The notes below the pieces were generated by a model. It was not told the DNA's origin. It was given only the letters and a program-made list of their open reading frames with translations, and made no database searches. DNA of 36,738 bases from Lachnospiraceae bacterium (GTDB lineage Bacteria > Bacillota > Clostridia > Lachnospirales > Lachnospiraceae): the NCBI GenBank assembly GCA_900763175.1, contig CAAFJI010000274.1, forward strand, positions 1 to 36,738, written 5' to 3'. Position 1 is the first letter of the stretch, and every line of letters begins with the position of its first letter. The translations under genes were made by a program, and so were the position numbers. Below are positions 1 to 8,253 of the stretch, one piece after another.

Positions 1-24
1 AATACATAATATTGGTAAAATTTA

Positions 25-1584
25 TCAGTTCTCTACCTTCTTCACCAGCAGCAGGGGATACCCAGGCTGCACTTCGTCAGTTTCCAGCTCGTTCAGCCCA
101 CAGATTTCTTCCACAGTGGTATAAAACCGCTTGGCAATATCCCACAAAGTATCACCTGTTTTCACGATATACACCGTAATTCCTGGCATTTCCTGAATCT
201 TCTGTCTGTCCAGCGGCTTCTCCTCTACCTTGCTGATGATCAGCTGCTCTTCACACTGCAAAACCAGAACATTCAGACTGATTACTGCTTTCACCTCGAT
301 CTCATCGCTGTCTATCATAGAGGTGGAAAGCTGCTCCAGGTCTGCCTGAAGATAAAAGATGCTGTTTTCGGTAATTCCCGGTGCTTCTATCACATGAGAA
401 AACGGGATCATTCCGTCTACAGAGTAAAAAGGCATCTCATCGTTTCCTGTAATATAAAGAATCTTTAGGAATACGATTCCCTCAGCCTGAATCCCATTCT
501 CTACAACCTTTGTCTTTTCCACCCGCACACGGCCCTGACTGTGGCAGATTTGCAGGATTTTGCCCTGGCTTTCCTTCATTTCAATCCGGTCCGACACACG
601 GCACTTGGAATTGTTGTGTACCAGCAGGCTTTCCAGGCACTCTGTTTTTCCCTGAGGAATACATTCCTTTAACGGAGAATACACATCCAGGATAAGCTCA
701 TGATCCTCCTCCCGGTACAGCTTCATATCTAATTCCAGCACTACATCCACCGTGAAAACACGTTCCTCACCATCGGCATCCGGTTTCACCTCAATGCTCT
801 GGTGCATCATCGATGTTTCAATATTCTGGATCATATCTGCATTGCAGCCGGTGCACTCCACCTCCGTCTGAAATGGCAGGGTATATTCCATCCACTGCAA
901 AGGATTTTCCTCGTCCTCCCCGGAATATAATACAAAAACCGACAGTTCACCTCTGGCCTTTACTACATTTTCCTCCGGCCGCAGATCCAGCCCCCGAACC
1001 TCTACCGTATACCATAAAAGCTGATCAATATTCGGTTTATTGGACCCAATAGTAATTTCATCTTTCATACGCAGAGTATCCTTTTTATGTACCATCAAAC
1101 TTATCAGGCGTATCTGTTTTTTCTTTACGGAAATTTCCTCATCCTTTATCTGTACCGGAATCTGGATTCCTGCCATTTCGTCTATGCTTGCATAAAAAGT
1201 GACGATGGATTTTATATTCAATTTTCTTGAATGTATCATGCGAACACTGAGATCCTCGATTTCCCATTTCAGGCACATCTTATCCCCGCCTGCAATTCCT
1301 TCCAGATTTATAGTGTCCTCGAATGGCAGCTTTGCTGACAGACTGCATACTTTCTGGCCTTCTTCGCTCACGTAGAGGATGTCTGCATTCAGATTTCCAC
1401 TGATATAGGCTTTTCCATCACTGAGACGGATTTCCTCCAGAGACACATCACCCTTGTTCTGGATCAGTCTTCCCATATCCGGCTTTGCGTCTGGCACATT
1501 ATAATCTCCGTCAAAGGTCACCTGACTGGTTGCCCTGCTTTTTACGTGAAGCATCTGAACACTTTCTTTTCTGATTTCCACCAT
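25..1584 (-). CDS. sipL: SipL-like spore coat morphogenesis protein (DUF3794 + LysM)
   Basis: 519 aa. The body resembles the DUF3794/SPOCS repeats of clostridial SipL, and residues 470-519 form a LysM domain (core VKTGDTLWDIAKRFY). In Clostridioides difficile, SipL uses its LysM domain to bind SpoIVA and localise coat around the forespore; the same length and domain order suggest the same role here. There is no signal peptide or membrane segment, which fits a mother-cell cytosolic protein. The start is supported by AGAAGGAG about 6 nt upstream. It lies 101 bp downstream of the PrcB-like gene on the same strand and may be read through from it. Clostridia carry several DUF3794 proteins, so orthology to SipL rather than a paralogue rests on the LysM tail and the length. 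No sigma-E promoter was recognised in the short upstream gap. Confidence 0.8.
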   Translation of the reverse strand: MVEIRKESVQMLHVKSRATSQVTFDGDYNVPDAKPDMGRLIQNKGDVSLEEIRLSDGKAYISGNLNADILYVSEEGQKVCSLSAKLPFEDTINLEGIAGGDKMCLKWEIEDLSVRMIHSRKLNIKSIVTFYASIDEMAGIQIPVQIKDEEISVKKKQIRLISLMVHKKDTLRMKDEITIGSNKPNIDQLLWYTVEVRGLDLRPEENVVKARGELSVFVLYSGEDEENPLQWMEYTLPFQTEVECTGCNADMIQNIETSMMHQSIEVKPDADGEERVFTVDVVLELDMKLYREEDHELILDVYSPLKECIPQGKTECLESLLVHNNSKCRVSDRIEMKESQGKILQICHSQGRVRVEKTKVVENGIQAEGIVFLKILYITGNDEMPFYSVDGMIPFSHVIEAPGITENSIFYLQADLEQLSTSMIDSDEIEVKAVISLNVLVLQCEEQLIISKVEEKPLDRQKIQEMPGITVYIVKTGDTLWDIAKRFYTTVEEICGLNELETDEVQPGYPLLLVKKVEN

Positions 1585-1623
1585 TTTTCACTCCTTCTTT
1601 TATTTCCTGGATATTCCCTTGCC

Positions 1624-1652
1624 AGAGCGTGCTCCCAAAATCATTCCTGCAA
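1624..1652. repeat. Copy of a candidate interspersed repeat
   Basis: AGAGCGTGC followed by CCC, AAT and CTGCAA at the same spacing as in 19285-19313 (23 of 29 positions identical, no gap). It lies in the 101-bp gap between the PrcB-like gene and sipL. Two copies in one window hint at a species-wide repeat but could be chance. Confidence 0.3.
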
Positions 1653-1685
1653 ATCTGCGCACCTCACTTGGGGAACAGGCTCCAG

Positions 1686-2093
1686 CTATTCAAAGATCAC
1701 AGGTTCCTTCTGCCAGGCCATCTTTACCACAATGTATGGGTAAGATGGTGGGCTTATGACGGTTTTTCCTTCTGACGGACCTATCAGCCTTGTGCGGAAA
1801 AATATGGCCTGGGAGGTTGCCCCAAGCTCCTCCACCTGAATGCTGTAGCCTCCGCTTAGCTGTGTTCCATATCCTTTTACCAGAAACAGCTCTTTCCCGC
1901 TTTGATAAGTCAGCTGAAACTCCCTCTGCTTCTTTTCCCGGATCAGCGCAGTAAGCTCCCCCGGAAGCTCCTCCTGCTTTACTATGGAATATTCCAGTGA
2001 TCTGCGTGGCTCTTCCTCGATCCGGATAAAACGGCATCCGGATAAGACAACTGCCCATAGCAGGATTTCCAGAAGAACTGCTGTTTTTTTCAT
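1686..2093 (-). CDS. PrcB-like lipoprotein (protease complex inhibitor C-terminal domain)
   Basis: 135 aa. A short N-terminal hydrophobic segment ends in a lipobox LSGC with Cys20, which predicts a membrane-anchored lipoprotein. The remainder holds the pattern of the small PrcB_C domain: YGTQLSGGYSIQVEEL followed by a short beta-rich tail ending in VVKMAW. In Treponema denticola, PrcB is part of the dentilisin protease complex; the stand-alone domain in Firmicutes has no firmly established role. The gene is transcribed toward sipL, so a link to the cell envelope or sporulation is possible but only inferred from position. A weak GAGG-type ribosome site precedes the ATG. Another ORF in a different frame overlaps most of it, but the lipobox and PrcB pattern favour this frame. 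Confidence 0.7.
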   Translation of the reverse strand: MKKTAVLLEILLWAVVLSGCRFIRIEEEPRRSLEYSIVKQEELPGELTALIREKKQREFQLTYQSGKELFLVKGYGTQLSGGYSIQVEELGATSQAIFFRTRLIGPSEGKTVISPPSYPYIVVKMAWQKEPVIFE

Positions 2094-2147
2094 CAGACTA
2101 CCTCTGCAGCTGTTTATTCTTATTGTATGAGGAAATAAAAAGATTTA

Positions 2148-2176
2148 TTGCAAGAATTTTGAAAAGTACCTATAAT
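2148..2176 (+). promoter_or_regulatory. Sigma-A-type promoter for plsC
   Basis: TTGCAA (2148-2153), a 17-bp spacer and a perfect TATAAT (2171-2176) lie about 105 bp upstream of the plsC start. The region is divergent between the PrcB-like gene and plsC. Assigned by consensus match only. Confidence 0.6.
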
Positions 2177-2280
2177 AGATGTAAACACAGTGCCAGAGCG
2201 CCTCTGCAAAATAAATCATACAGATTGCAGGAATAATTTTGGAGACAGGCCCAGGCACAAATTATAGAAAGGAAAATCTT

Positions 2281-3021
2281 ATGATCCGTTTTATTTTATG
2301 CGTCATCATAGTGGTTGGGTTTCTCATCCTGTCCATTCCCATTCTTCTGATAGAATGGATTATCGGCAAATTCAATCCTATGGCAAAGGACATCAGCTCT
2401 CTTAGAATCGTCCAGGCTGTGTTCCGTTTTATTCTGTGGGTGGCTGGCGTGAAGCTCACTGTCATAGGAGAAGAAAATGTGCCGAAGAACGCTCCGGTTC
2501 TCTACATCGGTAATCACCGAAGCTTTTTCGACATCCCCCTCACCTATCCACGCTGCCCTGTCCGTACCGGCTACATAGCTAAAAAAGAGATGGAAAAGGT
2601 TCCTCTTCTTTCTACCTGGATGAAACGACTTCACTGTCTCTTCCTGGACCGCACAGACCTGAAGCAGGGACTGAAAACTATCCTCACAGCTATTGAGAAG
2701 GTAAAATCAGGTATCTCCATCTGCATCTTCCCTGAGGGAACCCGCAATAAAAATGAAGACGAGCTGGATATGCTTCCCTTCCACGAAGGCAGCTTCAAAA
2801 TCGCAACGAAGTCCGGCTGCCCGATTATCCCAATGGCAATCAGCGGTTCCGCCGATATCTGGGAAAATCATTTTCCGAAAATAAAGTCTACCCACGTTAT
2901 CCTGGAATATGGAAAACCGATTTATGTAGACCAGCTGGAAAAAGAGGATAAAAAACATCTGGGTGCTTACACCCAGAATATCATTCACGAAATGCTTGTG
3001 AAGAACAAAGTGCAGTTATAG
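2281..3021 (+). CDS. plsC: 1-acyl-sn-glycerol-3-phosphate acyltransferase (PlsC)
   Basis: 246 aa from ATG 2281. An AGAAAGGA ribosome site ends about 7 nt before this ATG, which makes it a better start than the in-frame ATG at 2239. Residues 4-28 form one hydrophobic membrane segment. The family motif NHRSFFD (H-X4-D catalytic pair, residues 78-84) and the substrate-binding motif FPEGTR (150-155) are intact. The enzyme acylates lysophosphatidic acid at the inner membrane to give phosphatidic acid for phospholipid synthesis. It is followed after 33 bp by the GH3 gene on the same strand, so the two may share a transcript, although no functional link is evident. Confidence 0.9.
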   Translation: MIRFILCVIIVVGFLILSIPILLIEWIIGKFNPMAKDISSLRIVQAVFRFILWVAGVKLTVIGEENVPKNAPVLYIGNHRSFFDIPLTYPRCPVRTGYIAKKEMEKVPLLSTWMKRLHCLFLDRTDLKQGLKTILTAIEKVKSGISICIFPEGTRNKNEDELDMLPFHEGSFKIATKSGCPIIPMAISGSADIWENHFPKIKSTHVILEYGKPIYVDQLEKEDKKHLGAYTQNIIHEMLVKNKVQL

Positions 3022-3054
3022 TTTTATCATTTATACAAGGAGGACATTTCTCAT

Positions 3055-5466
3055 ATGGACAAATGGACAAGAGTGAAATACCAGCCGAACCTTCCCTTGA
3101 AAAAAAGCGGCCGTGTAACAGCAAGTGAGGAACACATCCAGCTTTCCAGAGAAGCAGCCAAGGAAGGTATGGTTCTTTTAAAAAACGAGAATCATCTTCT
3201 TCCCCTGAAAGAGGGCTCCCGCATTGCACTTTTCGGCAAAGGAAGCTTCGACTATGTAAAAGGCGGCGGCGGAAGCGGTGATGTTACCGTTTCCTACGTA
3301 CACAACCTTTACGATGGCTTGAAAATGCAGGAAAATGCAGTTCAGATCTATGAGCCGTTATCTGACTTTTACCGCACAGATATCCAGCACCAGTATGAAA
3401 AAGGCGCAGCACCTGGCATGACGGTTGAGCCAGAGCTTCCCGCAGCACTTGCTGATGGTGCAAAAGCTTTCGCAGACACTGCCCTTATTGTGATCAGCCG
3501 TTTCTCAGGCGAAGGCTGGGATCGCTCCAGCGTAGAATGCAACAACGAATTTAACCCATGGGAAAACGAAACCTCCATGCCAAAGATTTCCGGTGAAATT
3601 TTCCCGGAAGGAGATTTTTACCTGACAGCCCGTGAGAAAGCTATGGTTTCCATGGTAAAAGAGCGTTTCCAGAATATTGTGGTTGTGCTGAACATCGGCG
3701 GAATCATCGACCTTTCCTGGATAAAAGAAGATGACCAGATTTCCTCTGCACTGCTCGCATGGCAGGGCGGTATGGAAGGCGGCCTTGCAATGGCAGAGCT
3801 CCTCACCGGAAAGGGCAATCCTTCCGGTAAACTGGTTGACACCTTTGCAGCTAAGACAGAGGATTATCCCTCCACTGCAAACTTCCACGAATCCTTCGAT
3901 TATGTAAACTATACCGAGGATATTTACGTAGGCTACCGTTATTTCGAGACAATTCCAGGTGCCAGCGAAAAGGTTGTCTACCCATTTGGATACGGACTTT
4001 CCTACACTGCCTTTGATCTGGAAATTACTGCAGCCTGGGATACCTCTGATGAAATTGAAGCAGATGTTTCCGTCACCAACACAGGTGACATGGCCGGCAA
4101 AGAGGTTGTCCAGCTTTATTTCGAGGCACCCCAGGGACTTCTGAAAAAGCCAGCCCGCCAGCTGATCGCTTTTGCCAAGACACGCCTCCTTCTGCCAGGA
4201 GAAACCCAGTTAGTCCGTCTTACCTTTAAGAAAGCAGATATGGCATCCTATGACGATCTTGGAAAGATTGCAAAGTCTGCTTATGTCCTGGAAAAAGGTA
4301 CCTACAGATTCTATATCGGAACCTCTGTAAGAGATGCTGTTGAAGCTATGGAACCTGTCGAGCTTGCTGAGAACGAGATCGTGAAGCAGCTTTCCGCCCA
4401 TATGGTTCCAAGCTGTCTGAAAGAGCGTATGCTTTCTGACGGAAGCTTCGAGGCTCTTCCACAGAGTGAATGCCCGGATATCAACGAGTGCGTATTTGAG
4501 AAAATGGAGCCTGGCACAGAGGAGGGACTTGCTCCTGCAGTACGTGGCATCAGCCGTGGTGCTCTCTTTGACAACTATGGCAAAAAGCAGTTCATTGATG
4601 TTGCCGAAGGAAAGCTTTCCCTGGATGAATTTATAGCCCAGTTAAGTGACGACGACCTTCTTCACCTTCTTGGAGGTCAGCCAAATACAGGCGTTGCCAA
4701 TACCTTCGGATTTGGAAATCTTCCGGACTACGGAGTTCCTTCCATCATGACAGCAGATGGCCCTGCAGGCCTTCGTATTAGTAAAGAATGTGGCATCTGC
4801 ACCACTGCATGGCCATGTGCAACACTTCTTGCCTGCACCTGGAACCCGGCTCTTGTTCAGCAGGTAGGCCAGGCCGGAGCGGAAGAGGTGAAGGAAAATA
4901 ACATTGCCGTATGGCTGACACCGGCAGTCAACATCCACAGAAATCCTCTTTGCGGAAGAAACTTCGAGTACTATTCCGAGGATCCGCTGATTGCAGGAAA
5001 AATGGGTGCTGCCATGGTAACTGGTATCCAATCCCAGCATATCGGTGCTTCTGTGAAGCATTTCGCAGCTAACAACAAGGAGACAAACAGAAAGCACAGC
5101 GATTCCAGAGTTTCTGAGAGAGCACTTCGTGAGATTTATCTGAAAGGTTTTGAGATTATTGTAAAAGAAGCTCAGCCATGGACCATTATGTCCTCCTACA
5201 ATGCCATCAACGGACACCGTGCGTCTGAGAATCATGAGCTTCTTGAGGATATCCTCCGTGGCGAATGGGGCTTCAAGGGAATGGTTACCACCGACTGGTG
5301 GACAAGAGCTGAACATTACAAAGAAATCAAAGCAGGAAATGATGTGAAGATGGGCAATGGCTTCCCGGACCGTGTAAAAAAAGCAATGGAACTGGGCGAG
5401 CTTGGCCGTGCAGAACTGGAACACTGCGCAAGAAGAGTTCTGGAACTGATCTTGAAGGTTGATTAA
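3055..5466 (+). CDS. Glycoside hydrolase family 3, permuted domain order (beta-glucosidase/xylosidase type)
   Basis: 803 aa, no signal peptide, so cytoplasmic. The domain order is reversed from usual GH3: the C-type alpha/beta sandwich comes first, with the acid/base region SRFSGEGWDR (Glu153) and YPFGYGLSYT (309-318), then a fibronectin-III-like segment (about 320-430), and last the catalytic (beta/alpha)8 domain (about 510-803) with the nucleophile motif TTDWW (Asp747). This permuted arrangement is known for beta-glucosidases of Ruminococcus albus and Butyrivibrio fibrisolvens. It would release glucose or other monosaccharides from imported oligosaccharides; the exact substrate cannot be read from sequence. 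AAGGAGG lies 11 nt before the ATG. A long hairpin follows the stop codon. Confidence 0.9.
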   Translation: MDKWTRVKYQPNLPLKKSGRVTASEEHIQLSREAAKEGMVLLKNENHLLPLKEGSRIALFGKGSFDYVKGGGGSGDVTVSYVHNLYDGLKMQENAVQIYEPLSDFYRTDIQHQYEKGAAPGMTVEPELPAALADGAKAFADTALIVISRFSGEGWDRSSVECNNEFNPWENETSMPKISGEIFPEGDFYLTAREKAMVSMVKERFQNIVVVLNIGGIIDLSWIKEDDQISSALLAWQGGMEGGLAMAELLTGKGNPSGKLVDTFAAKTEDYPSTANFHESFDYVNYTEDIYVGYRYFETIPGASEKVVYPFGYGLSYTAFDLEITAAWDTSDEIEADVSVTNTGDMAGKEVVQLYFEAPQGLLKKPARQLIAFAKTRLLLPGETQLVRLTFKKADMASYDDLGKIAKSAYVLEKGTYRFYIGTSVRDAVEAMEPVELAENEIVKQLSAHMVPSCLKERMLSDGSFEALPQSECPDINECVFEKMEPGTEEGLAPAVRGISRGALFDNYGKKQFIDVAEGKLSLDEFIAQLSDDDLLHLLGGQPNTGVANTFGFGNLPDYGVPSIMTADGPAGLRISKECGICTTAWPCATLLACTWNPALVQQVGQAGAEEVKENNIAVWLTPAVNIHRNPLCGRNFEYYSEDPLIAGKMGAAMVTGIQSQHIGASVKHFAANNKETNRKHSDSRVSERALREIYLKGFEIIVKEAQPWTIMSSYNAINGHRASENHELLEDILRGEWGFKGMVTTDWWTRAEHYKEIKAGNDVKMGNGFPDRVKKAMELGELGRAELEHCARRVLELILKVD

Positions 5467-5471
5467 TGTTT

Positions 5472-5513
5472 ATATGGCAGCAGGAGCGAAGTTCTTCGCC
5501 TCTGCTGCCATAT
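5472..5513. terminator. Long hairpin between convergent genes, probable bidirectional terminator
   Basis: Arms ATATGGCAGCAG (5472-5483) and CTGCTGCCATAT (5502-5513) pair perfectly. The stem continues through one G-T pair and one mismatch into a further 6 bp (5486-5491 with 5494-5499), leaving a 2-nt loop. It begins 6 bp after the GH3 stop codon and lies between that gene and the convergent pseudo-ABC gene. The U-tract is weak on both sides, so termination is inferred from position and stability. Confidence 0.6.
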
Positions 5514-5605
5514 TATGTTACTGTCTTTAAATCAAACGGTCTTATCCCCTTATAGGAAAATCAGCTGCATACTGACTACAATGCTCCCATAGCTGCCGAC
5601 CACAT

Positions 5606-7087
5606 TCACAAATCTGAATATGGCCTTATCCACGGCACCGGTGATGTGATAGTGGGAAAATCCTCTCTCTGAATCTCCTGTTTTTCCCCATTCTCTCCCA
5701 GAATCAGAAGCCGGTCCGCCATTGCCAGGGAATCCGACAGGTTCAAAGATAAGATTACCACCGGAATCCCTTTATCCAGAAACTGCTCCAGCATACTCCA
5801 CACATACATACGATGTTCCAGATCTGCTCCGCTAAATGGCTGAATGCAAAAAAGAATTTCCGGCTTCTGCAGCAGAATCCTGGTATAAACCAACTGATAT
5901 TTCTGTTTTTTACTCAATTCCTCCACCGGCATATCAAATACTTCTTCACCAAGTGCTGAACTATATTCCTTTCGGATACTGTTTCGCAGCTTTTTATTAT
6001 GCCAGATAGAGGGAACCTTTTCTCCAAGTCCCATACAAAGGTTGTTCATATAGTCCAGTTCCCTGAAAATCATAGTGTGGGTAGTCCGTTCCTGCACCAC
6101 TGCAATCCTGATATTTCCAGCAAATTTCGTTCTTTTTCCATTGAGAAGAATTCTGCCACACTCAGGAAGCACATCTCCGGTAAGAATTTCTCTTAATTCC
6201 TTCATGGCTCTTGCATCCAGAATCTGCAAAACAAGACATTCCCCCTTATGAACATCAAACTGAAAATCACAGGTATACTCTTCTCCGAAATTTTCCCACT
6301 GGAAAATGACCCTTGCTTCTTCTTTCTGCGACTCTCTTTTCTGTATGTGATAGCGCACCATATTGTTATATTCTGTCATTCTGGCTACAATCGGTGTACG
6401 AATCAGTTCTTCTTTTTCCAGTACTTTCTGAATCCTTCCGTTGGTAAAAAGGGAACACCTGTCACAAATGCCGGCAATTTCCTCAAGATGCAGGCAAATA
6501 TATAAAAAGGAAACGCCTTTTTCCGTGTAATGACAAATGATGGAGTGAAGCTTTTTTAGCTCGTCATCACTGACCAGCGCCCCCACTTCATCCAAAACGA
6601 TCAGATGATGCCCCATAATCACCGCCCGAAGGATCTCCACCACGATTCTTTCAAAAACCGACAGTTCTTCTACATCCTTATCCACCGGAATGTCAATACC
6701 AATATCCTGAAAAAATGGCTCCAGCTGCTGGTTTAGGATCTTGGTCCGGATCACCCTCTGGCGGAACCCCGGGCGCAGCACAAAAATATTATCTGCAATA
6801 TTTAAGTTTCCTACCAGTGAGCTTTTCTCCCGGATAATGCTAATACGGTTAGATGCCCGGAAGCTTTTTTTCCAGGTATTTACTTTCTCTCCACTATAAT
6901 AAATATAGCCGTCATACAGGGGCAGGTTTCGGGAAAGAAGCCTCAGAAGGGCCAGCTTTCCATGACTGTTCACAGGAAGAAAGCCCATTACTTCCCCCTG
7001 GTAAATCTGAAGATTAAAATCCTCAAGCTTCACATTTTCATCTTCAATATAAGTCACACGTTCCATTCTGAGCACTTCATTTCTCAT
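5606..7087 (-). CDS. Degenerate tandem ABC protein (RbsA-like pseudo-ATPase), possible signalling component
   Basis: 493 aa, with the two-ABC-domain layout of RbsA sugar-import ATPases but eroded active sites. In domain 1 the Walker A equivalent is LPVNSHGKLA (37-46), with Lys44 kept but both Gly-rich positions and the Ser/Thr lost. The signature region reads ELSVFERI (141-148), Walker B is IVLDEVGA (163-170, Asp/Glu kept) and the switch His is displaced. Domain 2 has no Walker A at all (LQILDARAM, 287-295); its signature is LSKKQ (391-395) and Walker B is LFCIQPF (412-418), lacking both acidic residues. The frame is intact over nearly 500 codons, so it is presumably under selection. Its ATG overlaps the TGA of the kinase gene (ATGA), implying coupled translation. 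ATP hydrolysis is unlikely. A role in relaying transporter state to the kinase is inference. Confidence 0.8.
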   Translation of the reverse strand: MRNEVLRMERVTYIEDENVKLEDFNLQIYQGEVMGFLPVNSHGKLALLRLLSRNLPLYDGYIYYSGEKVNTWKKSFRASNRISIIREKSSLVGNLNIADNIFVLRPGFRQRVIRTKILNQQLEPFFQDIGIDIPVDKDVEELSVFERIVVEILRAVIMGHHLIVLDEVGALVSDDELKKLHSIICHYTEKGVSFLYICLHLEEIAGICDRCSLFTNGRIQKVLEKEELIRTPIVARMTEYNNMVRYHIQKRESQKEEARVIFQWENFGEEYTCDFQFDVHKGECLVLQILDARAMKELREILTGDVLPECGRILLNGKRTKFAGNIRIAVVQERTTHTMIFRELDYMNNLCMGLGEKVPSIWHNKKLRNSIRKEYSSALGEEVFDMPVEELSKKQKYQLVYTRILLQKPEILFCIQPFSGADLEHRMYVWSMLEQFLDKGIPVVILSLNLSDSLAMADRLLILGENGEKQEIQREDFPTITSPVPWIRPYSDL

Positions 7088-8133
7088 CCCAGTACACTCC
7101 CGTTTTTTATCTGCCTGTCATCCTGGATGATGGGAATTGTGATCTCTACATCCGTTCCCTCTCCCGGTACTGAATATACGTGCATTCCATATTCATCTCC
7201 AAAGATAAGATGAATTCTGTTGTTTACATTCACAAGGGCAATTCCCCCTTGCTTCTCTTCCTCATCGTGAAGGGTCTGTGTAGATTTGCCAAGCTTTTGG
7301 TTCAGCTTTGCGAGAGTTCTTTCATCCATACCCACTCCATCATCTGAAATACGAATGATCAGACGATCTTTTGTACAGCAAAAACGAATATACAAATTTC
7401 CACCACCGACTTTCAATTCTACACCGTGAATAATGCTGTTTTCCAGAATAGGCTGCAAAGTTAGTTTAGGAATCCGGCAGCTCATGATTTTCTCATATTC
7501 TGCAATATCATAATCTATATGGAGCTGTAGCCTGTCTCCAAAACGGTACTTCTGAATGCCAAAATAGGTTTCACAGTTGTCCAGCTCCTCTTCTACAGAA
7601 ACAAGGTTCTCAACCTTTGTTATAGTATAGCGGAAAAACCGTGCCAAGGCCTCTGTCATATCTGCCACTCCATCCAGGCCTGCAATAATTGCCTCACCTC
7701 GGATACTTTCCAGAGTATTATAGAGAAAATGCGGATTGATCTGATTCTGAAGGGCCAGGTACTGAGCCTGTCTTTTGTTCAGATCCATATACTGAGGGGA
7801 CCGTACGATACGATCTATCATCTGCATCTGCTGCTGTATAGATGGAGTCAGATTCAGCAGATCCATATCATCACTTTCAGAAAAAAGATAGCCTTCCAGG
7901 AAACGGTTCAGCATCCTTTCACATCGTATATAAGGTCGGAATATCCAAAACCAGGTCACAGCCTGAAAAGATATTGCAAATATTGTTATCAGGATGGCAC
8001 ACCAGACAGGTGTTTTTCCCCAATATGCCAATATCAGCTGGATAACAGAAAAACTGCCAAGCACAACCGCAGTCACGGTTCCTGCTGCACCTGTGCGGTT
8101 GGAAATATATTTCATTTTTTCACGAAATTTCAT
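7084..8133 (-). CDS. YesM/LytS-type sensor histidine kinase with almost no extracellular part
   Basis: 349 aa. Two membrane segments (about 16-37 and 43-65) are separated by only a few residues, so there is essentially no extracytoplasmic sensor. The His_kinase box QINPHFLYNT has its phospho-accepting His135, and the C-terminal HATPase domain contains the N box (LENSIIHGVE) and G box (SDDGVGM). It should autophosphorylate and pass phosphate to the response regulator encoded 120 bp upstream. Kinases with such short sensors usually sense within the membrane or through a partner protein; the translationally coupled pseudo-ABC gene downstream is the obvious candidate. GGAG about 9 nt before the ATG supports the start. 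Confidence 0.9.
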   Translation of the reverse strand: MKFREKMKYISNRTGAAGTVTAVVLGSFSVIQLILAYWGKTPVWCAILITIFAISFQAVTWFWIFRPYIRCERMLNRFLEGYLFSESDDMDLLNLTPSIQQQMQMIDRIVRSPQYMDLNKRQAQYLALQNQINPHFLYNTLESIRGEAIIAGLDGVADMTEALARFFRYTITKVENLVSVEEELDNCETYFGIQKYRFGDRLQLHIDYDIAEYEKIMSCRIPKLTLQPILENSIIHGVELKVGGGNLYIRFCCTKDRLIIRISDDGVGMDERTLAKLNQKLGKSTQTLHDEEEKQGGIALVNVNNRIHLIFGDEYGMHVYSVPGEGTDVEITIPIIQDDRQIKNGSVLG

Positions 8134-8253
8134 AGCTTACACTCCAGTGTTAATAGCCAGAACCTGCATGCCCTGTTTTGCAAGATCTTTATCCTGAATT
8201 TGACCGCCGCAGCCCATCTTATCAGGTCAGGTCCTGCAGGACTCTGCCACTCC

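Noticed and set aside
1690..2058. 122-aa minus-strand ORF in another frame over the PrcB-like gene
   Set aside because: The overlapping frame has a lipobox and PrcB-type motifs; this one has neither.
4642..5424. 260-aa minus-strand ORF
   Set aside because: Antisense shadow of the GH3 catalytic domain; no domain pattern.
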